From Linepithema humile (Eukaryota > Arthropoda > Insecta > Hymenoptera > Formicidae): a DNA stretch of 64,000 nt. Shown here in pieces: positions 53,519-63,598 of the stretch (the stretch's first letter is position 1; each line of letters starts with the position of its first letter). Location: positions 10,664,001-10,728,000 of the forward strand of contig NC_090133.1 in assembly GCF_040581485.1 (NCBI RefSeq), in the 5' to 3' direction. The notes below the pieces were generated by a model. That model ran no database searches, was not told the origin of the DNA, and worked only from the letters and a program-made list of their open reading frames with translations. The position numbers and the translations under genes are program-made.

Positions 53519-56500
53519 ATGGAGAAGGAGCGCGATCTTACCGTACGAGCAACGAATATCAAAACGACGGGAGAGTTCCTTCCATGGGACTACGAGTGCA
53601 ACGAGTACCTTGATTCTCTCAAGGAACAATGTCGCAAGAGGCAACGCACCGGAGTAGTCAACTCTCTGGTGGCGCAAATTGCGCGTCTGGAGGGTGTGAG
53701 GGACGCCCTGCACGAGCGTTTCGTGCCCGTCGGTGCCGGATACGGCGGATACGAGAAGAAGGGGTACACGTGGAAGGAGATCGAGACGGCGTTTAGGAAC
53801 CGTGTGTTGACGGGTGTGGTTGTCAATCAAAACTATATAGATCCACACGAGTTTTTGAAAAACGTGAGAAATATGGTTATCGAGCGGATCCAGGGCGTCA
53901 TGGTGGAACACAACAGCGTCAAGATTAACACCGCGTTCAACGGGGAATTCGTCGCGGGCGACAAGACTGCCGTGAAGACCATCGCCACCAAAAATTGCGA
54001 GTTGTTTCCCACATCCGATCTCAACGAGTGGTACACGCGGGCACGTGGAGGATGATATTCTGGTGGCTCTGGAGGAGTTTCAGGAACGCGATAGCGGATG
54101 GGCGTTGTCGCGTATCCTGAATCTCACCGTCAATGTGAACAAGTTCAATCCTCTGCACGCGGGATGCCACATCGAGTTACCGTGGCAAATTATGCTAAAA
54201 AGGGCGGTGGTCAATGTGCAATCGACGGACAATGCGTGTTTCGCGTGGGCAGTCGTCGCCGCTCTATATCCAGCGGAAAAACATCCGGAAAGAACGATAG
54301 AATACCCACATTACTCGACGGTGCTGAATCTGTGCGACATCGAGTTCCCCGTGACGCTGTCACAAATATCAAAGTTCGAGAAACTAAACGCCATCTCCGT
54401 CAACGTCTTTACCACCCAAGACTCCAAAATCGTCCCTCTGCGGCTCACCGACGACAAAAAGGGGAAGCACGTCAACCTGCTATACGTGCGTAAAAACAAC
54501 GATGCACACTTTGCGTGCATAAAGAACCTGCCGCGGTTGGTGAGCTCACAACTGAGCAAGCACACACATAAAATGTACATTTGCGATCGGTAAGTAAAAA
54601 AATGCGTATAAAATAAATCAATATTTTTATTCGTAGTTTTAATCAAATAAATTATTACAGGTGTCTACACTACTTTTATACACGGGAGAAGTTGTCAGTC
54701 CACAGCGTCGACTGCGGGAAAATGAACGACTGCGCCGTCGTTCTCCCCAGCGAGGACGACAAGTGGCTGACGTTCCGGAATTACAATCGGAAGGAGCGGG
54801 TTCCGTTTGTAGTGTACGCCGATCTCGAATGTACGCTCGAGAAAAAGGAGGATCAGGACGGTACTACTTACGCCTACCAACATCACAGAGCCTTTAGCGT
54901 AGGATATTATGTAAGTTGCGCTTACGATAATTCGCTCTCTAGTTATAAGTCATATCGCGGTGAGGATTGCACAGCGTGGTTCGTCAACGAACTGCACGAT
55001 TTGACGCACCACGTGAAAGCGATCCGCACCACCGTCGTCCCCATGGCGGATCTTACGTGGGAGGAATCGGAGGAATTCCGTAGCGCCGTAACGTGTCACG
55101 TGTGCGAGAAACCCTTAACAGCGGACGACACGCGGGTGCGCGATCATTGTTATCTGACCGGGCGTTACCGCGGTGCCGCGCACTCGTCGTGCAATCTAAA
55201 TTACATAGACTCCGACGTTATCCCGGTGATATTTCACAATTTATCCGGTTACGACGCGCATTTCATTATTAAAGACGTTGCTAATGCTTTCGAAGGCAAC
55301 GTCGAATTGTTACCGCTAACGAAAGAGCGTTACATTTCATTTACAAAAAATGTTAAAGATACCATGGATCAAAAATCAAAATTGTGTATAAAATTACGGT
55401 TTATTGATTCGTTTAAATTTCTCAGTACGAGTCTCGACAAATTGGCATCTTATTTAATTGTGGATGAATTAAAAATTTCACGATCGGAATTCAAACATTT
55501 ATCCGCGGAAAATTTCAATCTGCTTACTCGAAAAGGCGTGTTTCCCTACGAGTACGTCGACAGCGTCGACAAGCTCCGGGACACAAGCCTGCCATCGCGC
55601 GAATCGTTTTACAGCTCGCTCACCGGAGAAACGGTATCCGAGAGCGATTACGCGCACGCGACAAACGTCTGGCAAACTTTTTCGATCGAAGATCTAGGCC
55701 AATACAGCGATTTGTATTTGAAAACAGACGTTCTTTTGTTGGCGGATATTTTTCAAAATTTTCGAAACATGTCTATAAAGAGTTACGGTTTAGATCCCGC
55801 TCATTATTACACTCTACCGGGATACACGTGGGACGCTATGTTGAAGTACACGCGTGTAAAATTCGAGTTGCTCACGGACATCGATATGGTACTGTTTGTC
55901 GAGCGCGGTATACGCGGTGGTCTCAGCCAATGCTCCAACCGATACGCCGCCGCCAACAACAAATACATGCCATCCTACGACCCATCGGAACCGTCATCGT
56001 ACCTAATGTACTATAATGTAAACAATTTGTACGGGTGGGCGATGTGTCAACCGTTGCCCTACGCCAAATTTCGTTGGGTCGATGATGTCGCGAGCTTTGA
56101 CGTAATGTCCGTTGCATCCGATTCGGCTACCGGTTACGTGCTGAAAGTCGATCTCGAGTATCCGGTGAATCTTCACGACGCGCACGCCGACCTGCCGTTC
56201 TGCCCGACGCGCGATAAGCCGCCCGGCAAGCGGGAGCTCAAGTTACTCGCAACGCTGTACGATAAGCAGCGTTATGTCATCCACTATCGTAATCTGCAAC
56301 AATGCGTGCGACATGGTCTGCGAATTGCAAAGATTCACCGCGTACTGCAATTCGCGCAATCTCCGTGGCTCCGCGGATACATAGAACTGAATACACAGTT
56401 TCGGACACGGGCAAAAAATGATTTCGAAAAAAATTTGTACAAATTGATGAACAACGCCGTTTTCGGCAAAACCATGGAGAATGTGCGAAATCACACGGAT

Positions 56501-57229
56501 GTCCGGCTCGTTACACAGTGGGATGGTCGGTACGGAGCGGAGGCTATGATCGCGAAACCGAATTTCCACAGCCGAAGCGTGTTCTCGGAGGATCTGATCG
56601 CCGTAGAGTTGCGAAAACTCGAAGTGAAATTCGACAAGCCGATCTACGTGGGTATGTGCATCCTCGACATATCCAAGACCTGTTTGTACGAGTTTCACTA
56701 CGAGTACATGGCGCCTCTCTACCGCGACAATTGCAAAATTATGTACACCGATACCGACAGTCTGATATACTTTCTGCACTGCGAGAACGCGTATCGGGAT
56801 ATGAAACGCGATATATCCAAATTCGACACGAGCGACTACTCCGAGGACAACGCTTACGGTATGCCGCGCGCCAACAAGAAAGTACCCGGTCTGATGAAAG
56901 ATGAGAATAACGGCGCGATCATGACGGAATTTGTCGGACTGAGAGCGAAGATGTACGCGTTGTGAGTCACCGGCCAAAAAGACACCAAAAAGGTTAAAGG
57001 TGTAAAAAAGAGTGTAGTCGCTAGAACGATAACGTTCGACGACTACACTTGGTGCCTCAACGCCGAAATCGAGCTGACGCGGCGTCAATCGTGCATCCGC
57101 TCAAAGATGCACGAGGTGTACACCGTGTCGGAGTCGAAGCTCGCGCTCAGTCCGTACGACGATAAGCGGCACGTCGTATCCGGTTCCACCGACACTCTAC
57201 CATGGGGACATCGCGAGATACATTTGTAA
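53519..57229 (+). pseudogene. pPolB: Protein-primed DNA polymerase B, copy B, broken
   Basis: Same two-exon design as copy A (53519-54589 and 54661-57229). A one-base insertion near 54035 shifts the frame in the N-terminal extension, and a TGA at 56963-56965 stops the protein about 88 codons before the normal end. All polymerase and exonuclease motifs are otherwise readable (YADLECTLE, NVNNLYGWAM, KLMNNAVFGKTMEN, YTDTDSL). In motif A the first Asp of the copy A wording is Asn here, which would itself be expected to damage catalysis. Confidence 0.92.
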
Positions 57230-57401
57230 ATAATGCTTAGTAATATACATAGTGTTTAATTTATATAGTTTAATATTTTATGTATTATTAGTTTTTTTTT
57301 TTAAATGTATATATTGTAACATATTGTAGTAGTAATAAAGAACACCATTGTATATATGTATAATAGTTTATTATAATACAATGTATAATATACACAGTTT
57401 A

Positions 57402-57601
57402 TTACAATACATCGTCTTTATTTATCCAAGAGTTGTGCGAATTGTCGAATCCCAATCACTTTACAAACACCTTGTCGTCCTTTCGACGCAACACCTTCTC
57501 CACGAGATAAACGTCGGGTTGAGCGGTCTTGAGCAATTCGTGCTCGTAAAAGCCTCCCGCGACCGGATCTCCGCGGTAATCTTTAATCAGATACGTCACA
57601 G
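57402..57601 (-). pseudogene. INT: Integrase C-terminal remnant, copy B
   Basis: Homologous to the last 67 or so residues of the copy A integrase (from the TYLIKDYRGDPVAGGFYEH region to NSWINKDDVL), but with TGA in place of the chromodomain Trp near 57457. The DDE core is absent: sequence upstream of 57601 is unrelated to integrase. Confidence 0.85.
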
Positions 57602-58390
57602 TTGACGCAATATAAAGCATCTTCGTTTGCAACAGATAAACCTTCCAAGAAACTTATAGGAAGGATGTTTACCGCAACGTTTGCTCCTTAGAGTTAGTCA
57701 TTAAAAAGACATGGACCGCGGCACACTGGTGATCGCGGTTGACCGCAAATCCGATGTGCGACAAGTTAAACGTTTCCGGTTTTGGGAGGAAAGTATACCG
57801 TTCAGAGTGGAGGAATTGACGGAGGTCAATGTAGCCCTATGGCGGGCTAGTGTGGGGAAGATCTCGCGGCAGGAGCGAGTGGAAAAATGGCTCCAACAAG
57901 TGCCCAACATTCAACCCGACAGCCCGCTAAGTCTATAGGAGACTCCACCACCGGTAAGTACTGTTTAATTTTCTATAAATTTTAAGCGGTGCGCATGCGT
58001 TGTCATGCTTTTATCATCTATAAATTTTGTGTAACTCCATTCTATTTGTTACAGGAAACGCTGGCTGTCCGCCATCATATATGGACTGAAAATGTTTTTT
58101 TTTTTTTTATTTTTTTACTAATAATATTTTATGTAATCAAATTTTATAAATATTTAAATTATATTTTTTATATTATATTTTAAATTATGTTTTTTTTATT
58201 ATCCCAACTTCTCGTATATATATATTTCCTATGCTTCGTTTTATCCACTACAGACCTACTGCGTGACAAAGGCGCGTGTCAAGTCACTGCTTGAGATAGG
58301 AGAAGGAAAGAAATGAGTGGACAATAAGAATGAGAATATTAAAAGTTTATAATATTAATAATAATTTATTCTTCTAACAATATATATATA
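57602..58390 (+). other. Segment foreign to the integrase locus, with one spliced ORF
   Basis: This replaces most of the integrase gene in copy B. It carries the ORF at 57711-57938, a GTAAGT donor at about 57953 and a TTACAG acceptor near 58054. Its right part (TTTTATCCACTACAGACCTA near 58240) resembles Polinton terminal spacer at 33222 and 53128, so it probably came from the end of another Polinton. Confidence 0.55.
57711..57938 (+). CDS. 75-aa ORF of unknown function in copy B
   Basis: MDRGTLVIAVDRKSDVRQVK starts a compact charged protein with FWEESIPFRVEELTEVNVAL and ERVEKWLQQVPNIQ. I recognise no family. As with the 87-aa ORF of copy A, the stop lies shortly before a consensus splice donor, which suggests a terminal-region gene with a downstream exon. 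No second copy is in the window. Confidence 0.4.
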   Translation: MDRGTLVIAVDRKSDVRQVKRFRFWEESIPFRVEELTEVNVALWRASVGKISRQERVEKWLQQVPNIQPDSPLSL

Positions 58391-59041
58391 TATATATATA
58401 CAGGGTGTCCCTAAATTCGCGCCCACGGAATACAAGGCGTGATACTTTAGGCTAAAAGAAACAACTTTTTCCTTTAGCAAAATTGCGTGCGATAAGTAGT
58501 TTTGGAAAGAGAGCAGGTTGAAGTAAACCAATAAGCGTTCTGGTGTAAGTGGCGCTCAGGGCCGGCGCGCGCGCTTCGCTCACTAGTATCAAATTCTTGA
58601 CTAGTATTTACAAGTAATGTTAAAACATTAATGCTTTGTTATAACTAGTTTACTATGAATTTATTTGTATTTTAGTTATGATTTTATTTTAATTATACAT
58701 ATGATTAGTTAGACTATACTTAGGACTCAAATAATAAGAATCAACTTGAATACTGAACCGTCATCTTTTTCCATATTGTATTATTTAAAAAGTGAATAAT
58801 TAACAAAATAAATATTGCTTTTATTTCTTACGTAATAAAAGAATGAAAGAATTGTCTGATTTCGTAGATCTATCTGAAAATAGAGACAAATGTAAATAGT
58901 AATGTGCTTTGCGAGCTAAACGTTTCTATTCTTCTAAATTTTTTTCTTTTTTCATCATTTTCTTACATTTTGGAAAATTTTCTACAAAAATATCAATTGT
59001 GCCGCCGGTATTAGCATAACCCAAGGTACACCACGAGGAGG
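58391..59041. mobile_element. Inserted MITE-like DNA with CAGGGTGTCCC end
   Basis: ACAGGGTGTCCCTAAATTCG at about 58400 follows a TA microsatellite and resembles one end of a Tc1/mariner-type element. AAAATATCAATTGTGC (58988) and GCACAATTGATATTTT (59080) are inverted around its right border with the fibre-like gene. It separates the integrase tail and the fibre gene of copy B. Confidence 0.5.
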
Positions 59042-59494
59042 TTACACAGTCGGACTTGTACCTCGCGCGCGCGCGCGCACAATTGATATTTTTATCTCGT
59101 CGAGGAGACCTCTCAGATCGTGAATCTGGCGTTCCAACGTCACGTATCTGATCTCGATGTAATCGTCGTGGTCCCTCTTCCAGGTCCGCTCGGTATTCTC
59201 CGAATCTTCGAGTCGCGAAAGTACTTCTCGCTTAAAATTTTCATGGAGCATACGATCTTGATTCGCACGATCGCTCATAAGCTGGAAGTGATGATCCAGA
59301 TGCAGCTTGTTGACGGCGTCGGTGTCCGCTTCAGGGTCGGCGAGATGTCTGATTACGCGTGACTTGGCGTTGAAAACCCCACCATCCTTGCAGAGACAAT
59401 TCTCGCGCACGTAATTCTTCGAGACTCCGCCGCTCTGTCTCGTCACCCTGGCGCTCCCTCCTCCTAGCTGTAGTCCGAATTTGTTGATAGACAT
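59042..59494 (-). pseudogene. Fibre-like coiled-coil protein, copy B, truncated
   Basis: Matches the first 131 or so residues of the copy A protein (MSINKFGLQLGG..., FNAKSRVIRHLADPEADTDAV) up to DLRGLLDE. It then runs into unrelated sequence (about 59095) with a CG-repeat (GCGCGCGCGCGC) and stops at 59042. Truncated by the rearrangement that removed the integrase. Confidence 0.85.
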
Positions 59495-59543
59495 TCCCGT
59501 AGCATCACACGAGCAATACTGGCTACAGCGATGACAACAACGA

Positions 59544-60617
59544 TCAATTTATAATCAGACCGGCTTCGCGCAGTTCCTCGATAATCGAGAGAAACTCGTT
59601 GTCGTGCGCGTTGTTTCCCGCCTGACGGGAGGCGTCCAGCAATCAAAGGCGATCCACCAATTCGTTCGGATCATCCCAGTGCACGTAATCGACCGCGTTG
59701 TCGGTCACAGTCATGGTCTGTGGTACGTTACACTTGGGTAACGTGCGACCCGCACCTCTCTTGTCGAGATGTGCAACACCTCCACCTTTGTTAGATATCA
59801 GAGGTGTGATGATATGTTTGTATTTGTATCCTTTGTTTCCCAAAACAGGTAAATGCGCGTTATGACCGCGTCTGTAAGCGTTAGTAGCGAGTAGTATGCT
59901 CTTGTACTTTTGTTTGTCAGTCTCCGTACACAGCGTATCGTCGGGAAGTCTTTTGAATATTAATTCAAACATGCCGGGCGTGCCAGCGTATTTCACACCG
60001 TCCACGATCAAATTGTCGTCTCGATCGATGTCGAAGGTCTTGTCCCCGAGAAACGTTCCCGCATCGTTGAAGTATACGCCGTACACGTTGTCGATCCCTC
60101 TCTTCTTGTCACCGCTCAAGAGCTCCCCGATGTACTTTTGGCCCAGCGGACCCATTTGACCGTACAGCGCTTCCCGACCATCGGACATTTGCATCGTCTG
60201 TCTCACGGATGTCGCGAAAGACGGGTCCGTGGTTTCGAACACGTTTTCGATCGGTAAATTTATCGGCGATTCAAACGCCAATTTTTGCGGCTGGAACGGC
60301 GTCGAGGCTTGTATCGGTGTCGTCAACGGGGTACGCTTGATTTTCTTCTTCCTTTTCTCGAAGCTCGACCGCTTTCGTTTGATATCCGGTTCGTTTGTAA
60401 TCTCGAGATCGTCAACCGAATCATCGTCACTCTTGATGTTCTCGACGATTCGTTTCAACGGCTCTACGATCGGTTTCAACCGTTTCTCCAATTGCGTCTC
60501 TTGCTCCACTCTACCCGTCTTCAACGTTCGGTGCTTCTTGCGAATTGACTCGCTCGTACGAGCGATTTCCTTCGCGATCTTCTCCCTCTCGTCGATATCT
60601 TTCGTGTCGAGCGTCAT
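59544..60617 (-). pseudogene. Conserved Polinton protein, copy B, with nonsense codon
   Basis: Homologue of 40382-41473. The main frame ends at TGA 59643-59645, where copy A has CGA (Arg) in NELVDRLRLL, so about 33 C-terminal residues are lost. The middle Pro/Thr-rich linker is about nine residues shorter than in copy A. Confidence 0.88.
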
Positions 60618-60637
60618 CGTCAACGTCTCGAAAACGA

Positions 60638-61339
60638 TTAACCATTCCGCGGTACCGCAAACTCGTTAAAACCACGTCTGTATCGTCCATCGTTAATCGC
60701 ACTATCCTTGTCTATCACTAAAAAACCGTACTTGTGTCGCCAACATGCGTGACACAATGTACCGAAATCTTCGTACGTCATGTCCGTATTCACATGATCG
60801 TTGTAGACGTGCTTAAGGTTTGTTCCATCCTGCTTGAATATTACGAGTAAATTCGCGTTGTCGCGCACGAGATGTTTAGGTATTTTCGCGTACGTTTGGC
60901 ACAGATAGAAACAATCGACCTTCGAATGTCGACCCATAGCAAAGTACTCGCGTATTGCATTCTGCTTGTCGCACGCTATATCGTCGAAGACGAATACGGA
61001 ATTCGGTAACGCCTCGCTGTGCGGTACAATTGTATCGTTGTCCGAGAACGTAAAGTAGCCGATTTCATCGATCGATCCGAGCAATCTTTCGAGATACCGA
61101 TACTTTGGTTGATTCAACGATTTCGAGTACACGTACACGTTTTCGAAACGTACACCGTTCGGACTTTCCAGCAGACTGATCATCACATTGGTTTTACCGC
61201 AATTCGAGGGACCGCAAATGATACCGCGTATCGTGTTTGGCAGCATTTTACCGTGTCTGCACGCCTTCTCACAAACCCCTTGCGTCTTATCATCCATGTT
61301 TTTCACACGGATCGTGTACGGTTGTTGTACAAATTTCAT
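60638..61339 (-). CDS. ATP: Genome-packaging ATPase, copy B
   Basis: 233 aa and open, differing from copy A at only a few residues (for example LLESPNG for LLENPNG, and SDNDT for SDNNT). Walker A GPSNCGKT and Walker B VFVFDD are kept. It is the only large gene in the window that looks intact in both copies, which fits either recent origin or continuing selection. Confidence 0.93.
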   Translation of the reverse strand: MKFVQQPYTIRVKNMDDKTQGVCEKACRHGKMLPNTIRGIICGPSNCGKTNVMISLLESPNGVRFENVYVYSKSLNQPKYRYLERLLGSIDEIGYFTFSDNDTIVPHSEALPNSVFVFDDIACDKQNAIREYFAMGRHSKVDCFYLCQTYAKIPKHLVRDNANLLVIFKQDGTNLKHVYNDHVNTDMTYEDFGTLCHACWRHKYGFLVIDKDSAINDGRYRRGFNEFAVPRNG

Positions 61340-61569
61340 TTTTTACCAGACTCTTTCTCATCCTTGTTATTACGCGACGAGTGCGCGGTATCGGATGTCG
61401 GAAAGAGCGGTGCTCGGATATTCGTCGCTAGATCTAAAATATCTCTATTTCCATACATGATTCGGACATTATCCTGAAAAAAAAAAATATTGTTTCAAAC
61501 ACACGATTAGCGATACACGTTTGCGATATTCACCTCCTTCCGTTCCTTCTTATTATCCCGGTTATTCAT
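61336..61569 (-). CDS. 57-aa spliced ORF upstream of ATPase, copy B
   Basis: Exons 61569-61534 and 61473-61336 join in frame, with the same donor context (GGAG|GTGAAT) and a slightly better acceptor (TTCAG) than in copy A. Length and the overlapping stop/start ATGA with the ATPase are identical to copy A, with a few amino-acid changes near the C-terminus. Confidence 0.65.
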
Positions 61570-61627
61570 TGTACGTTGTCGTCCGACAAACTTTGATATT
61601 CCACTAGTTAGCGATCGATACGCGCCT

Positions 61628-61639
61628 CCTATTTATAGG
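61628..61639. promoter_or_regulatory. Palindromic TATA box, copy B
   Basis: CCTATTTATAGG lies between the divergent ATPase unit (minus) and PLA2-protease (plus, ATG 61708), at spacings close to those in copy A. Confidence 0.55.
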
Positions 61640-61707
61640 TGATCGCTGTCGAAACACACCTCAGTTAGAAATGTGATTTACACGCGATACGTTAGAATTC
61701 GCGTTCT

Positions 61708-62775
61708 ATGAAACGATACAAGGGTGCCGGTTTACTGAACAGTGTGATAAATCGACTACCGTTGGAGCTGCATATACCCGGCTACCAATTTTGCGGGCCG
61801 GGGACTCGTCTGCGGAAACGACTCGCGCGAGGGGATCGAGGTATCAATCCGTTGGACGCGGCGTGTCGCGATCACGACGTCGCGTACTCGCAAAACCGCG
61901 AATCAGCGGACCGCCACGCAGCCGATCGCGTTCTCGCCGATAATGCGCGGGTGCGGATCACCGCTGCGGACGCGACTCTCGGTGAGAGGGCTGCTGCTAC
62001 CGCCGTATGGGCTGCTATGAAAGCAAAGACGAAATTGGGGATGGGTATGACAAAGGGAAAGAAGAAGAAGAAGATCAAGAAGAGGAGAACGCTTCCGACG
62101 GTGAAACGCGGTGGTATGTTACAGTTGTTACCGCTCTTGGGAGTCATCGGTTCGGTTGCCGGTGGAGCAGCGGGTGTTGCAAAGGCGGTGAACGACTCCA
62201 AGGCCGCGCGACGACAACTCGAAGAGATGAAACGTCACAATAAAGCTATGGAAGGACGGGGGATTTATCTTGCTCCGTACAAGCGGGGCAAAGGATTGGA
62301 GAAGAAGAAAAAGAAAAAAAAAAACGTCGAAAAAACGATAGAGATGCCCGCGGGTGCCACCACCAATCTACAGTTGTCACGAATAGCGAAGCGTATGCGA
62401 ATACCGTATTTCCGAGGTGTCTACATGCGTAACGCTTTACCCGACGAGATACACCGAAACGAGAGCGGTATCGTGAATTTGGACGATGTCGACGGGCCGG
62501 GCACGCATTGGGTGGCGTACGCCAAGAGAGGCGATCGCGCCGTATACTTTGACAGCTTTGGCAATTTGCAACCGCCGAAGGAGCTTACACGCTACCTCGG
62601 AGACACCGATACAACGATAACGTACAATCGCACGGTCCACCAGACGTACGATCAAACGATCTGTGGACAATTGTGTCTCCTGTTCCTCCGACATTTAAGA
62701 ATCGATCAGCCATCGATCGACATCAGTCGTCGATGGAATCTCGGCAATGTCGCTGACGCTCACTCTAAGCGGTAA
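61708..62775 (+). CDS. PRO: Phospholipase A2-adenain protease fusion, copy B, intact
   Basis: 355 aa with two enzyme domains. Residues 15-75 are a parvovirus-VP1/secreted type PLA2: calcium loop YQFCGPGT (26-33) and catalytic His56-Asp57 in ACRDHDVAY. In viruses such domains help the particle cross membranes. A basic linker with a Gly/Ala-rich hydrophobic stretch (LLPLLGVIGSVAGGAAGVAK) follows, recalling membrane-active capsid peptides. Residues 240-355 are an adenovirus-type cysteine protease: His267 (GTHWVAY), Asp282 (YFDSFGN), Gln312 and Cys319 (TICGQLC). The Gln-to-Cys spacing of seven matches adenain. Its end overlaps the penton start by 29 bases. Confidence 0.9.
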   Translation: MKRYKGAGLLNSVINRLPLELHIPGYQFCGPGTRLRKRLARGDRGINPLDAACRDHDVAYSQNRESADRHAADRVLADNARVRITAADATLGERAAATAVWAAMKAKTKLGMGMTKGKKKKKIKKRRTLPTVKRGGMLQLLPLLGVIGSVAGGAAGVAKAVNDSKAARRQLEEMKRHNKAMEGRGIYLAPYKRGKGLEKKKKKKKNVEKTIEMPAGATTNLQLSRIAKRMRIPYFRGVYMRNALPDEIHRNESGIVNLDDVDGPGTHWVAYAKRGDRAVYFDSFGNLQPPKELTRYLGDTDTTITYNRTVHQTYDQTICGQLCLLFLRHLRIDQPSIDISRRWNLGNVADAHSKR

Positions 62776-63475
62776 AAGCAGCGTTCTCACGGTGGATTAT
62801 TTTCCACCGATAGACTTGAGCGATGGGGACTACGAGCTCGGCCTAACCACGATGGAGACCTACAACACGATTCCGAACGTAACGGTAGCGAACGATAAAT
62901 TTTATTTCGACGACAATGACGAAGAAATTACAATTCCCGAAGGATCGTACGAATTGGACGCCATTGCTTCTTATCTGAAACGCGCGATACTGCAAAAACG
63001 AGGAAAAGGCGAAGAGCAGGATTATCCATTGTCACTTCGTCCCAACGTTAATACCATGAGGAGTGAAATCATGTGCGCTTTTCGGATAAATTTCGCCAAA
63101 CCGAATACCATCGGACCATTGTTGGGATTTTCGACGGGTCGTATACTGGAACCGAGAAAGTGGTACGAATCAGACTCCTCGGTAAACATCATCAACGTAA
63201 ACATTATTCGAGTGGAATGCAGCATTACCGCGGGTGCGTACGCCAACGACAAGTCGGTGCACACGATACACGAATTTTCACCGAACGTGCCTCCGGGATA
63301 TAAAGTCTCGGAAACACCGGCGCAAATCATTTACCTTCCGGTCATCGCGAGGAGTGTTACCGATATCACCTTGCGTGTGGTGGATCAAGACGGACGATTG
63401 ATCGACTTTCGCGGAGAGGAGATTACCATTAGACTGCACTTGCGAAGACGCGGTGCGAGGAAATGCTCGTGTTGA
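62747..63475 (+). CDS. mCP: Penton-like minor capsid protein, copy B, intact
   Basis: 242 aa, starting MSLTLTLSGKSSVLTVDYF. The beta-strand-rich body (YELGLTTMETYNTIPNVTV, GYKVSETPAQIIYLPVIARS, FRGEEITIRLHLRRRG) fits the single jelly roll of Polinton minor capsid proteins that form vertices. It starts inside the protease gene and is followed 124 bases later by the major capsid gene, so the three morphogenesis genes are in one strand block. Confidence 0.88.
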   Translation: MSLTLTLSGKSSVLTVDYFPPIDLSDGDYELGLTTMETYNTIPNVTVANDKFYFDDNDEEITIPEGSYELDAIASYLKRAILQKRGKGEEQDYPLSLRPNVNTMRSEIMCAFRINFAKPNTIGPLLGFSTGRILEPRKWYESDSSVNIINVNIIRVECSITAGAYANDKSVHTIHEFSPNVPPGYKVSETPAQIIYLPVIARSVTDITLRVVDQDGRLIDFRGEEITIRLHLRRRGARKCSC

Positions 63476-63598
63476 ACGAACAGCGAGTGATTGAGAGAAC
63501 AACGAAAATTGTGAAAAAATCGCCATTCAAGAGGCTCAGTACGACGAACGTAAACTTTTTACAATCGTTGGGATTCGTTGTGAGAAACGCTTAAAGAG

